Shown here piece by piece: positions 17,974 to 27,478 of a stretch of DNA of 64,000 nucleotides (positions are counted from its first letter, which is position 1; each line of letters begins with the position of its first letter). The DNA is taken from the NCBI RefSeq assembly GCF_000142905.1, contig NW_013657639.1, positions 208,976 to 272,975 of the forward strand, in the 5' to 3' direction. The notes under the pieces were generated by a model that was given only the letters and a program-made list of their open reading frames with translations, had not been told where the DNA came from and did not search any database. Made by a program: the position numbers and the translations under genes. The stretch is from Thecamonas trahens ATCC 50062 (lineage: Eukaryota > Apusozoa > Apusomonadida > Apusomonadidae).

Positions 17974-20355
17974 TTAGTCGAGGTCGCCAGGCGGCGGGAC
18001 CTCGGCACCGGCGGCGCCGGCATCGGCGGCCGGCTCCTCCTTGGGCTTGGCCTCCTCCTTGGGCTTGGGCTCCTCCTTGGGCTTGGGCTTGGGCTTGTTG
18101 ACGATGGAGCGGGCAACCTTGTGCAGGGCCTTCTCCTTGGCGGTGAGGGCACCGGCGGTGACGGCTGGGTCGTCGGTCTTAGCAAGGCCGTTCTGGGCGG
18201 CGAGCTTCTCGTTGAGCCACTGGGTGGTCGAGTCGTAGATCTTCTGGACCTTCTTGCGGTCGGCGTCCTCGATATGGGACCACTTGTCGTCAGTCGAGGC
18301 GAGGAAGGCGCCGTAAGTGGCGAGGGAGGCCTGGAGCGAGGCGATGGCAGCGGGGCGCTTGGCCTCCTGCTCGCGACGGTGGGCGGGCTTGTCACCGATA
18401 GCCTTGAGCTCGGCAAGCTTGGCGTCGTAGACCTTCTTGGCGGCGTCCTCGCCGTCGTCGTAGAGCCAGTCCTCGGTGTCGTTGAGGAGCGAGACAAAGG
18501 CGTCGCGGTCGGCCGGGAGCATGTACTCGGCGAGCGGCTCGCCGTCACGGAGCTTGGAGCGGAGGTCGTAGACGTACGACTCGACGGCGTTGCGCGCCTC
18601 ACCGGTCTCGCGGACAAGCTTGTCCTTGAAGGCCAGCTCGACCTCGAGCTCGCGGGCGACCATGAGCTCGGGCGCGGTGAGCCCTGCGGTGGTCTCGGAG
18701 ACGGTCAGGTCGATACGCTTGGTCTTCTTCTTGGTCTTCTTGCCAGCGGCCTCGCCCTCGGCCTCGCCCTCAGCAGCGGCCTCGTCGCCCGACGGCTTGG
18801 CCTCGTCGCCGCCCTCGGCGGCGGCCTCGGCGGCCTCGTCGACCTCGACCTCGTACTCTTCAACCATGTACGCCCACGGGACGCGGATGAGGCCCGACTT
18901 GTCAAGCTTGACCTTGAGCTTGATCTTGCGGACCTCGTCAGCAGACATGCCCTCCGGGAAGCCCGAAACGATGTAGGTGCCGAGCCGGGTGTCTGCACCC
19001 GGGTACGGCGCCTCGTCGTAGTCGGCAGCGACCTCAAACTGGCCCGAGCGGTAGAATGAGAGGAGCTTCGAGTTGGGCACCGGGTTGTTGGCCACAAAGG
19101 TGGCCGAGGCCTTGGCCTCGCCGTCGTCGGCGATCCAAGTCATCGAGACCGGGTACATCGACGAGTCGACAATGGCGTAGTCGCGGACGCGGATGATCGG
19201 CGAGAGCATGGCGCACGCGAGCGCGCAGCCGCGGGCGGCAGCCTCGGACTTGTTCAGCGTGTCCGACAGCTCGGCGCCGCCGAGCACCTCCGACACGCAG
19301 TTGCGCACAATGCGGACGCGCGAGCCGCCGCCCACCATCTCGCACGAGTGGATGTCGGCCGACGAGAGGCCAGACTGCTCAAGCGCCGCGGTGACAACGC
19401 TCGAGACGCGGCCGGCAAGGTCCGAGACAAGCGCCTCAAACTCCTCACGGGTGTACGTGAGCGAGACGTCGCGGTCGTCGAGCAGGCACTCGATCGAGAG
19501 CCGGCCCTCGGGGTTGGTGGTGAACACACGCTTGAGCTTCTCGCACTGCTGAAGCAGCCGGAGCGTCGCCTTGGCCGACGACGCAACGTCGATTCCGGGC
19601 TTGGTCTTGAACTCCTTCATAAAGTGCTTGCAAAGCGCATCGTCAAAGTTGCGCGAGCCAAGCGTCCGGTCCGCTGCGCGGCCCACAACCTCGAGCTTGT
19701 CCTTGGTGAACTTGACAATCGCAACCTCGAACGACGACTCGCCCATGTCGGCAAACATGACCGTCCGCGGCGTCTCGTCGGTGATCTCGGGCTTGTAGAA
19801 CCCGTACTCGAGCGCAACCGCAGTCGTCGCGTTGAAGAGCTTGAGGCAGTTGAGGTCCGCAATCTGGAGCGCGTCAACCATCGCACGCCGCTCGGCGTCG
19901 GTGAAGAACGACGGGACAGAGACGACCACGTCAGACACCTTGGCCATCAGCGAGTTCTCCGCAATCTCCTTGAGATGGCCGAGCATCATCGACGCCGCAG
20001 ACTCGGGTGAGATCGTCCGCTTCTCGTCGCCCATCGGCACGCGGATGCCGACCGAGTCGGCCTTCTCGCCCTCGACGAGCTCGTAGTGCACAAAGTGCGA
20101 GTCCTTGAGCGCGGTGATCGCCTCCGACGAGTACTTGGCGCCAAGCAGCGACTTGATCGAAGTCACCGTGTTCTTGAGGTTCATGACGTGCGAGGTCTTG
20201 GCGTTGTTGCCCAGCCGACGCTCGCCCGAGCCAAAGCCAACCATAGTCGGCGTCTCGCGCTTGGAGATGTCGTTCATGAGCACATCCACGCCGCCAGACT
20301 TGACAACGCCAATCTTGCACGTGTCATTACCAAAGTCGATCCCAACAACAGACAT
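17974..20355 (-). CDS. Hsp110/HSPA4-type Hsp70 nucleotide exchange chaperone
   Basis: A cytosolic Hsp110 (Sse1/HSPA4 family): a nucleotide exchange factor for Hsp70 and a holdase. It is 793 aa from the ATG at 20353-20355, a usual length for the family. The nucleotide-binding domain opens MSVVGIDFGNDTCKIGV, where canonical Hsp70s read GIDLGTT. It carries SVPSFFTDAERRAM, LFNATTAVALEYG and EMVGGGSRVRIV. The substrate domain holds an extended acidic, Lys-rich insertion (about residues 515-560, GKKTKKKTKR) typical of Hsp110 rather than Hsp70. The C-terminal helical domain ends in KPK/KEE repeats, and there is no EEVD tail. The gene lies 119 bp upstream of tRNA-Sec on the same strand. Confidence 0.93.
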   Translation of the reverse strand: MSVVGIDFGNDTCKIGVVKSGGVDVLMNDISKRETPTMVGFGSGERRLGNNAKTSHVMNLKNTVTSIKSLLGAKYSSEAITALKDSHFVHYELVEGEKADSVGIRVPMGDEKRTISPESAASMMLGHLKEIAENSLMAKVSDVVVSVPSFFTDAERRAMVDALQIADLNCLKLFNATTAVALEYGFYKPEITDETPRTVMFADMGESSFEVAIVKFTKDKLEVVGRAADRTLGSRNFDDALCKHFMKEFKTKPGIDVASSAKATLRLLQQCEKLKRVFTTNPEGRLSIECLLDDRDVSLTYTREEFEALVSDLAGRVSSVVTAALEQSGLSSADIHSCEMVGGGSRVRIVRNCVSEVLGGAELSDTLNKSEAAARGCALACAMLSPIIRVRDYAIVDSSMYPVSMTWIADDGEAKASATFVANNPVPNSKLLSFYRSGQFEVAADYDEAPYPGADTRLGTYIVSGFPEGMSADEVRKIKLKVKLDKSGLIRVPWAYMVEEYEVEVDEAAEAAAEGGDEAKPSGDEAAAEGEAEGEAAGKKTKKKTKRIDLTVSETTAGLTAPELMVARELEVELAFKDKLVRETGEARNAVESYVYDLRSKLRDGEPLAEYMLPADRDAFVSLLNDTEDWLYDDGEDAAKKVYDAKLAELKAIGDKPAHRREQEAKRPAAIASLQASLATYGAFLASTDDKWSHIEDADRKKVQKIYDSTTQWLNEKLAAQNGLAKTDDPAVTAGALTAKEKALHKVARSIVNKPKPKPKEEPKPKEEAKPKEEPAADAGAAGAEVPPPGDLD

Positions 20356-20891
20356 GTTCTATCCCTCCAATCACCATCTCCTTGTGTGAGTGTGCGTCAC
20401 GCCCTGCTCGACCACCTTCCTCTGAGCCCTTGCTCCGCGTCACGGGATGAATTCATGATCCCTTTCGGCGACTCCCGCCACCCCCCCCCTCCTACCCACT
20501 TCCTTTGCCCAGTACCCCTACCACCTCTGCTCCCAACTACCATACCCTATGGTATGTATAAATGGAAGATGTTCTGCTGGTGGTGGGGAATGGGTCGCTG
20601 GTGGTGTGGTGGGGGGGGGGAGGGGGGTTGGCCTTCAACTGACGTACCCTCTGTAGGTCGTATGCGAGTCGAGTGGCAGGTCGTTCCCCGCACGGTGACG
20701 CCTTCACGAAGGCCGATGATGCCTTCCATTCATTCGTTTTCGGCGAAATGAGGGTGCTCAACCCAACAGGAGCCATATTGGCCAACGGGTCATGTCATGA
20801 GTGATGAGAGCGGCAGAGCCGACGAGGTGGTGCCGTAGGAATCGGGCCAGATCTTGGTCAACCATTGTGATGACTTGCAGAGGAGAACATG
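20356..20891. other. Intergenic region between Hsp110 and MscS paralog 2
   Basis: This 536-bp stretch holds a C run (20482-20489) and a G10 run (20612-20622). The segment 20552-20656 looks like an intron on the plus strand (GTATGT...CTGTAG, with inner G runs). I could not join it to exons in a consistent frame. A short minus-strand frame (20786 to about 20650) ends at a GTACGT donor-like site. Neither is good enough to call a gene. Confidence 0.5.
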
Positions 20892-23024
20892 TCAAGATTG
20901 TGCGGCGGTGGTGACACTTGCGCCAGCGCTCGTGCGGGCGGTACCAGGCGCGGCCGGTGGGATCAAGTCGTCGTCCGAGTGCGTGCGGACAGTGATCGGG
21001 AGCGGGAGTTGCTCGTAGTCGAGGTGGAGGTCGTCGAGGATAGTACGAAGCTGAACGTAGAGCTTGGACTTGGCCGTCAGGCACTTGCCGACTTGGTGGG
21101 CGTTGACGTCAATGAGGCCAACCCAGACCGAGAGCGAGAGCTTGTGGCAGTCGACAAGGTCCGAGATCCAGACCATAGCTGAGCTGACATCCCACGGGAT
21201 CGAGGTGTCTTCGAGGAAGAACGCCTTGAGGCGCGCCTCGATCGCGGCCACCGCGTGGGCTCCGGTTTTGGCTGCGACCGTCACCGCCACATGCATGGCG
21301 TGATCGCGCGAGCGGCGGTGCGAGACGATGACCGCGTCGTAGAGCATGGCGTTGGGCAGCTGGTACAGCTCGCCGCCAGGGGTAAAGGCCTCGGTTGTTA
21401 GCAGGTGGACCGCGTGCACAATGAGCGTCGGGTACTCGGCCGACGGATGGATGACCTTGATTCGATCCGAGACCGCAAACGGGCGCTGGACAAGGAGAAA
21501 GACAATCGAGTTGAAGACTCGCGTCGCCGTCGACGCAAAGAGGAAAGACATACCGAGCAGAAAGGTGCCGGTCGGAATGACAAGCTCAAAGAACGAGACG
21601 CCGAGCGCCACAAGGACTGCCATGCCCGCCACAAACCAGAACAGGACAGATGAGACCCGATGGAGGACGTTAGAGAGCTCGCCGCGGGCGTGAAGCGACC
21701 GATACAGCCGCTCGCGCTCTTCAAAAACCTCAAAGATGACATCGACGGCCTCCTCGTAGCTGACTTGGACACGGTCGAGCTGCCGCCGCCGCGAGCGGAC
21801 AAACATGGCCATGGCCGCCAGCGCCTGTGGCCCGGGCCCGAGTTCGCGCTCGATGTCGCGGAGCTCAAAGTAGCCGCGCTCATCGAGGTCGAGGTTGACC
21901 AGTATGTCGGCGGCGCGAACAGCCGCAGCCTCGCGCTTGGTCGCCGGCGTGAAAAAGTGGTGCTCCTCGCCGAGCGCGTCGCCCAGCAGGCCGCGCATCG
22001 TCTTGCGCACATCGTGGGTGTGCCGCGGCTGCGCAGGCGTCACCCAGTGCGGCACGGCGCTCTTCCGGCACCGCCGCAGCGCGCAAATGGCCTCCTCGCG
22101 GCGCACATGCTTCTCCAGTTCGGATCCGTACAGGTCGTAGTGAATCCGCTCGAGGTACATTCGCTCGCCCGCGTTCTTGATCAGGTGTGCGAGGTAGATG
22201 AGCGTGACCGCGAGCTGGAACTGGACTAGCCGCTTGCGCAGCCGCGCCTCAGTATCCGGCCCCACAAACTGTGGCGTAATGGCGAGACTCATGACGCCCC
22301 ATAAAACCGACGTGATGTCGCGCGGCGTCCGCTCGAGAATGTAGAACACAAATGAGGTGTAGACCCGAGGCTTGATCGCGTAGTACACCAGCGCCACCAC
22401 TAGCCGCACAAGTGCCCACGCACTCAGCTCGATGGCCCAGAACCACATTTCATACTGCAGCGGGAGTGAGTACGACTCCTCTGATGCAGGCGTGACCGTG
22501 AAAATGATCGCCGCCGCCGCAAAGCCAGCTGCAAGCAGCAGCCCAAGGCAGGCGACCGGGAGCTCAGACACCAGCGCCTGGAGGTTTGATCGCGATGAGA
22601 TGTCATGTGAGAGCGAGGTCGGCAGCCGGAGTGGAATGCCGAGCGTCGGCGGCCTTCGTATTCCTGAGGACGACGAGATCCGCCGCGGCTCGCGCGGGAG
22701 CACCTCAGCCCACGCATCCGGGGTCGGCATCGGAGGCGGTGGCGGCGGATTGGCCATCGGTGGTGGGAGTGGCGGCGGTGGCGGCGGCTTAGCCGGCGGC
22801 GGTGGTGGCTGAAGCCCGCTCGGCCGCAGCGATCGCTCGTCTCGTGTCCAGACCACCTCGATTGACTCGTTGCCGACCTCAAACACGCTGTGCTCACCGT
22901 CGTCGCTCTCTGTCGGCGAGTCGATGACGACGGCTGCCATGCCACAGCCCGAGCCCGTCCCGTCTCCGGTCCCATCCCCAGAAGTCGACCCGGTCGTTGA
23001 CACATACGTCGAGCTGGTTGCCAT
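20892..23024 (-). CDS. MscS-family mechanosensitive channel, paralog 2
   Basis: The second MscS-like channel, 710 aa, collinear with paralogs 1 and 3. The N-terminal disordered part carries long Pro runs, then DAWAEVLPREPRR...RPPTLGIPL as in paralog 1. Membrane segments follow. The EF-hand-like loop is LDLDERGYFELRDIE, whose first three acidic positions look better preserved than in paralog 3. The pore region is LLGMSFLFASTATRVFNS and the beta domain RPFAVSDRIKVI, where the others have GDR; Ser-Asp replaces Gly-Asp. The C-terminal domain has ...KLSLSVWVGLIDVNAH. It is divergent to the PP2C gene and probably shares the 23025-23587 promoter interval. Confidence 0.87.
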   Translation of the reverse strand: MATSSTYVSTTGSTSGDGTGDGTGSGCGMAAVVIDSPTESDDGEHSVFEVGNESIEVVWTRDERSLRPSGLQPPPPPAKPPPPPPLPPPMANPPPPPPMPTPDAWAEVLPREPRRISSSSGIRRPPTLGIPLRLPTSLSHDISSRSNLQALVSELPVACLGLLLAAGFAAAAIIFTVTPASEESYSLPLQYEMWFWAIELSAWALVRLVVALVYYAIKPRVYTSFVFYILERTPRDITSVLWGVMSLAITPQFVGPDTEARLRKRLVQFQLAVTLIYLAHLIKNAGERMYLERIHYDLYGSELEKHVRREEAICALRRCRKSAVPHWVTPAQPRHTHDVRKTMRGLLGDALGEEHHFFTPATKREAAAVRAADILVNLDLDERGYFELRDIERELGPGPQALAAMAMFVRSRRRQLDRVQVSYEEAVDVIFEVFEERERLYRSLHARGELSNVLHRVSSVLFWFVAGMAVLVALGVSFFELVIPTGTFLLGMSFLFASTATRVFNSIVFLLVQRPFAVSDRIKVIHPSAEYPTLIVHAVHLLTTEAFTPGGELYQLPNAMLYDAVIVSHRRSRDHAMHVAVTVAAKTGAHAVAAIEARLKAFFLEDTSIPWDVSSAMVWISDLVDCHKLSLSVWVGLIDVNAHQVGKCLTAKSKLYVQLRTILDDLHLDYEQLPLPITVRTHSDDDLIPPAAPGTARTSAGASVTTAAQS

Positions 23025-23025
23025 G

Positions 23026-23587
23026 CCGCGGCAAAGGAGTCGTGTGGAGAGCGGAGCTACGGCAGTTTGACCGCTGTGGCGGTCGGCATTAGCCGGGGAC
23101 AGGCCGGGTCGAGCGCCATACCAAAGGATCTGGGGATTCGGATGACACAGCGAGTGATGGATTTACTTGTACGGGCGTACATGATGATTCATGGCAGAGA
23201 CACGGTGCTGTGGTTGTCGGTGATGTGGGTAGTGTAAGGAGCGAGATGAGATCAGATCTGGGGGCGGGAGGGTAGGCATCCCGGCAACTACGGCTACAGA
23301 TCTGACTGGGCATCCGGATTGAATGGGGCAAGCCGATGAGTGAGAAAGTATTGGATTTGGGAGTTGATGTATGTGGGTGGGGTGGGTGGGGTGGGTGGGT
23401 GGGTGGGTGTGGTCGATGAGTCGGACCAAAAGCACAGTGCGAAAGGCACCTGTGACCACCACACCAGGTGCTGACCACCAGCCAAGGACCACGAGCTGGT
23501 GGAAGGCAGGGAACGAGAGCGAGTCACAACCACTCTTTCCCCACATACGCGTACTTAGGTATATCTGTGTGTCTGTTGAGGAACGAC
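23026..23587. promoter_or_regulatory. Divergent promoter interval with G-quadruplex-like tract
   Basis: The interval lies between the divergent MscS paralog 2 and PP2C genes. At about 23370-23413 a GTGGGTGGGG-type tract contains at least seven runs of three or more G on the plus strand, which would allow a G-quadruplex. No TATA box or other known motif is clear. Promoter function is inferred from position only. Confidence 0.4.
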
Positions 23588-24577
23588 ATGGCTGACGTTA
23601 CCGACAAGCCGGTGGCAGTTGCAGACAAGGCTGCGGGCGCAGAGGTGGAGGCGGGCGCAGAGGTGGCGGTGGACGAGGACGGATCGGTGGGGGCTATGTG
23701 GAACGGATGCGTGGTGATGGGTGATGGGGTGGCCGAGGACAAGAACCGCAAGTACCGACGGACAATGGAGGACAAGCACATCATGATCAAGGCGCTGGAG
23801 ACGGGCGCAGGGGAGCTGGTCGAAGTCGATGGCGTGCAGCCGGCGCTGTATGCTGTCTTTGATGGTCATGGTGGTCGAAAGGCGTCGGCGCTGATGGAGA
23901 AGCAGTTTCCGACCATTCTGGCCACATCGCTGGAGGCTGTTGCTGGTAGGACCGCGGGTGGCCGCCACGTCGGTGTGGCGCTGGCTGATGCGCTCGCTCA
24001 CGCCGATCATGCCCTGCTAGAGGACGGCATCGTGTACTCGGGTGCAACTGTCGCGGTTGCGTTGGTCGTCCCCGACTCTACCGGGCGCGGAACGTGGATT
24101 CACTCGGCCAACGCCGGCGACACCCGGACAGTGCTGGTGGTGAAGTCTGATGCTGGTGACGCTACAGCAATCCGCCTCTCGCGCGACCACAAGGCCGACG
24201 ATGCCGACGAGGTCGAGCGCATCGAGGCTGCAGGCGGGTTTGTCAGCGGCGGCCGCGTCGTCTCGGTCCTCGCCGTCGCGCGCGCTCTCGGGGACGGGTC
24301 GATGAAGGACTTTGTCCCATCCGAGCCGTACCTCTCCGACACCCTTGTGACTGCGGCCCAGCTGGCGGCCGGAGCCTTCTTCATCATGGCCTGTGACGGC
24401 GTGTGGGATGTCATCCCGGACGACGACGCCGCCGCCATTGTCGCTCAAGAGCTCGTCACAGACACCGGCACCGAGGCTTCCGCGGCCAAAGCCCTCGTCC
24501 GTGCCGCCATTGACGTCGGATCGACCGACAACGTCACCGTGATTGTCGTCCGTCTCGCCGCTACCGGCCGCGCCTGA
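23588..24577 (+). CDS. PP2C-family (PPM) Ser/Thr protein phosphatase
   Basis: A metal-dependent protein phosphatase, 329 aa from the ATG at 23588 (GACATGGC). The residues upstream in the same frame lack an ATG. All PPM motifs are present: RRTMEDKHIM, VFDGHGG, SANAGDTRTVLV (usual GDSR here GDTR), SRDHKADDADE, VARALGDGSMKD, ACDGVWD and TDNVTVIVV. Metal-binding Asp residues are therefore intact. The N-terminal 40 residues are Ala/Val/Glu-rich and the protein has no membrane segment. The stop lies only 16 bp from the convergent stop at 24594. The substrate is unknown. Confidence 0.93.
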   Translation: MADVTDKPVAVADKAAGAEVEAGAEVAVDEDGSVGAMWNGCVVMGDGVAEDKNRKYRRTMEDKHIMIKALETGAGELVEVDGVQPALYAVFDGHGGRKASALMEKQFPTILATSLEAVAGRTAGGRHVGVALADALAHADHALLEDGIVYSGATVAVALVVPDSTGRGTWIHSANAGDTRTVLVVKSDAGDATAIRLSRDHKADDADEVERIEAAGGFVSGGRVVSVLAVARALGDGSMKDFVPSEPYLSDTLVTAAQLAAGAFFIMACDGVWDVIPDDDAAAIVAQELVTDTGTEASAAKALVRAAIDVGSTDNVTVIVVRLAATGRA

Positions 24578-24593
24578 TCGCCGCCCAAGCCCC

Positions 24594-25274
24594 TCACTCG
24601 CCGACGAGCTTCTGCCGCAACGCCTCGTAGGCGTCGGCGGCGGTCGCCTCAAAACACAGCGAGACCGCAATGTAGAGCTGACCTGTCAGCATGTCAAAGC
24701 GCCAAAAGTGGATGATTGAGCCGAGCGCTTTGTGTGAGAACTTGCCAGCCTCCTCGCCGGCAAAGACGGTCACCTGGGCTCGGAACGAGATCTGGTCGTA
24801 CTTGGCCACGTTGATGAGCAGATCGTCCGAGAGCGGAAGGAAGAGCGCACCGGTGGCAGTCTGTGACTCAGCCATAACATCGCCACCGCTTGCCCCGCCA
24901 CTGCTGCTTCCCTTCTCGCCCGGGCTCCATCCGCCGCCTCCGTTCCCGCTCCCGCTCCGCGACCCGCCGCCTTGCCCGCCCCAGCCGAATCCAGTCCGAC
25001 TCGGCGGAGGATGGGCCACATACAGTACGCCTTCGCCCGCAGCCACCGGAACAAACTGAAGCAGCCTTCCACCTTGCTCTCCGCTAACTGCGGCTCCCCC
25101 AGTGCCTTCCATGCCTGCTGCCGCCAGAAGCGGTGCCCGCCGCTTCCCTCGGACCGGACCGCTCAGCTCAACGCGCCGCTTGCGCGATGGCACCGACTCA
25201 CCAGCGGCAAAGGCAGAAGGATGCGCTCGTGTAAGTGGCTCACTGTCAGATGCAAGGTCCATCGTTGCTGCCAT
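24594..25274 (-). CDS. Hypothetical protein with Gly/Ser-rich middle
   Basis: A 226-aa frame from the ATG at 25272-25274 (CAACATGGC), which I prefer over in-frame ATGs as far up as 25583. The N-terminal part has a basic patch (SRKRRVELSGPVRGKRR) that resembles a nuclear localisation signal. The middle is a Gly/Ser/Trp low-complexity linker. The C-terminal 85 residues look folded (FLPLSDDLLINVAKYDQ, FSHKALGSIIHFWRFDML). I do not recognise the fold. Convergent with PP2C at 16 bp. Confidence 0.55.
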   Translation of the reverse strand: MAATMDLASDSEPLTRAHPSAFAAGESVPSRKRRVELSGPVRGKRRAPLLAAAGMEGTGGAAVSGEQGGRLLQFVPVAAGEGVLYVAHPPPSRTGFGWGGQGGGSRSGSGNGGGGWSPGEKGSSSGGASGGDVMAESQTATGALFLPLSDDLLINVAKYDQISFRAQVTVFAGEEAGKFSHKALGSIIHFWRFDMLTGQLYIAVSLCFEATAADAYEALRQKLVGE

Positions 25275-26026
25275 GTTGGTGAGAACAAACTCGGACGACT
25301 TGTCCCTCCACGGATGATCCGAGTGTAGTGGTGATGCTATCGCCGTTTTGTGCCCTCTTCGCCGAGCAAATGTCCCAATGTCAGCTCTCCACCCGTCAGC
25401 CGTCTCGCCGCTGAATCGCCGCACGCCGCCCATCGCGCCATCGGTTGATGGGGAGGAGGAGGAAGGGACATGCGCGCAGAACAGATACGGGAGGGGGGGG
25501 ATGCGGTGGTAGAGGGGGGTTCTCCCAGGAGGACTTTGTCGCTCGATGCGGCGATGGGCAGTGGGACGTGTCGGCATCACCATTCCACCATGATGATCCG
25601 CCGCAGCTGTACATCTGACGCCATCTCATGCCACAGACTACAGTCTTGGCGTTCGGAGCTCGCAACTGGAGGTTGAACAGACGCGGAACCGCGATAAATC
25701 CATCGAAGATCCGATGGCAAGAGACTCATCAATAGGTTGATCTGGCCAAGGACGAGATCATGCCACCATCGTGGCCCCACTACACTCGCTGCGGTCGCCC
25801 GAGACAAAGACGTCAGCCGAGGCAGAGCGGATCAGGTAGGATCGCCTGATGCGGCATCGATTTGACGCGCGGTCAAACCAAGCAAGAGGCCGACATGGCG
25901 GTGACGGGTGACGTCGAGAGAGGGGCGAGACCAAGACGCCAACACGCCCACATGCACCCCCCCCCCACCCACACACACACACACACACACCTCGCTCGGG
26001 GGAACGTTGTGGTAGTTGCAAAGTTC
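25275..26026. other. Intergenic region with (AC)n and C run
   Basis: This 752-bp stretch separates a minus-strand and a plus-strand gene. It holds a C run at about 25959-25966 followed by an (AC)n tract to about 25990. Open frames here are short and of random character. I see no RNA gene. Confidence 0.5.
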
Positions 26027-26275
26027 ATGCGTATTGTGGTGCACATTGGTGACAAGGTGGTGTTCGTGGAGGCTGGTGAAGGTGGACAGCCTGTCCAATG
26101 GCTCGGGGCATGTGCAAGGGCGAGGTGCAAGGGCAAGACTTCGGATGGTCTCACTATGGCTCTACCTGTAGAGTATCGCAAGGCATCGCCTGATGGTCCT
26201 CTGCTCAATCCGAAGCACTACCTCGTTGACGTCTGTGCCTCGGGTGATCATGTCTTTATCCGTCTAGCCGACTGA
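26027..26275 (+). CDS. Small conserved-looking protein, possible beta-grasp fold
   Basis: An 82-aa frame from the ATG at 26027 (MRIVVHIGDKVVF). The frame continues upstream without a stop into the (AC)n tract, so a longer first exon cannot be excluded. Features are VVFVEAGEGGQPVQWLG, a Cys/Arg-rich turn and the end LNPKHYLVDVCASGDHVFIRLAD. The strand-turn-helix-strand order and the final 'DV..GDHV.I.L' block remind me of ubiquitin-like beta-grasp domains. This is pattern inference, not a family match. Confidence 0.5.
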   Translation: MRIVVHIGDKVVFVEAGEGGQPVQWLGACARARCKGKTSDGLTMALPVEYRKASPDGPLLNPKHYLVDVCASGDHVFIRLAD

Positions 26276-26513
26276 TCGCTTTGATGTGACGGCTGTGCTG
26301 TGGCCATGGTCTGGCCTGGTCTGATCTCGGTCCGGGGGGGTCAGCCGATGAGCCTGGCAAAGGGTCGGAGCATGTCGATGGGTGGAGTTGAGTGGGAGGG
26401 GGAGAGATCGGCTGGAAAGCGAACAACGGCTCGAGGTTCGGCGATAGGCAGTCAGCGGCTCGGAATCGGGCGGCAACTCGCCTCGGATGGGGGCCTGGCA
26501 GTGGAGGCATCGA

Positions 26514-27392
26514 TCAGAGACTGTGGATAAACTCGAGCAGTACCGCCTTGTACGCAGCCATGTCGTCAGCGTTTGCACAGGTATACATCGGATGCGGAGA
26601 GTCGGCGAGGATGAGGAGCCGCGGCTTGCTGCCTGCGTTGGCAATCGCGCGGTGAAGCCGGACGGTGCACTGCGGCGGAACCTTGGTGTCAACAGCCGAG
26701 GTGACCATCAGCAGCGGGATGCCCGCGGCGGCAATGGCGGCAGCTTGCGCCAGCGGCGACGGTCCATCCGGTCGCCATGACGTCACCAGCCGCAACACAC
26801 GCTCGACAAGCCTGCCACCGAACCCCGTGTAGCGCGCGGCGAGGACGTTGGGAATGGTATCGAAGCATCCTTCGAGAACAGCGCCGACCACCGCTACGTC
26901 GACGTCGCACGTCTCCGAGCCGAGAGCAGCGACGGCGCCTGCAACCACCGCTGCGCCGCGGGAGCAACCAAAGAGCAGGACCTTGGCTCCTGGCTCGTCC
27001 TCGCCAAGCTCGCGAAGCGCGTCCAGGACAGCCGCGATCTCGCCGTCCTGCCCCCAGTCGGTCCGGCCTGCGTCGAGCGGGCGAAACCAGCCGGGCGCCG
27101 GGTCGTCGAGGGCAACGCCGGTCCACCACGGCTCAACATACGCGCGAATGGCGTATTGCAAGAATGCAGGGACAATGTGCGGCGCCCAACGATTTGTCTG
27201 GCGCCGCGCTTCGGGGAGATCAACAAGTCGGGTCGAGGCCGGCGGCAACCAGGCGACGGGATACTGATCGGCAGACGCCGAGTAGTGTGCTGTGGAGAGA
27301 GTGTACTTTGCCATCTGCGCCTCATGCGCGCCGGTTCCGGGGATAAAGAGCACTCGCAAGCCTGCGCTGTCGATGGCGTGCGCTGGATCCAT
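26514..27392 (-). CDS. Alpha/beta hydrolase fold protein
   Basis: A probable serine hydrolase, 292 aa from the ATG at 27390-27392 (MDPAHAIDSAGL), placed just before the first core strand RVLFIPGTGAHE. An in-frame ATG at 27480-27482 would add 30 residues and overlap the MscS paralog 3 stop codon. The nucleophile elbow is LLFGCSRGAAVV (G-C-S-R-G). The acid is probably the Asp in TSAVDTKVPP, and the His the one in ADSPHPMYT. All three triad members are thus in order. There is no signal peptide, so it is likely cytosolic. The substrate is unknown. It follows MscS paralog 3 on the same strand after only 86 bp. Confidence 0.8.
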   Translation of the reverse strand: MDPAHAIDSAGLRVLFIPGTGAHEAQMAKYTLSTAHYSASADQYPVAWLPPASTRLVDLPEARRQTNRWAPHIVPAFLQYAIRAYVEPWWTGVALDDPAPGWFRPLDAGRTDWGQDGEIAAVLDALRELGEDEPGAKVLLFGCSRGAAVVAGAVAALGSETCDVDVAVVGAVLEGCFDTIPNVLAARYTGFGGRLVERVLRLVTSWRPDGPSPLAQAAAIAAAGIPLLMVTSAVDTKVPPQCTVRLHRAIANAGSKPRLLILADSPHPMYTCANADDMAAYKAVLLEFIHSL

Positions 27393-27478
27393 GACCGCGA
27401 TAACGTCGAGTCGGAAACGCAGCAGGAGAGACAAGTGGGTGTCCACCCCCGAGCCAGGCTCCAGCCTCGCAGCCGAGC

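Noticed and set aside
20537-20786. Small gene on either strand with intron-like sequence 20552-20656
   Set aside because: Plus and minus readings are equally plausible by codon use and none gives a start, a phase-consistent splice and a stop together.
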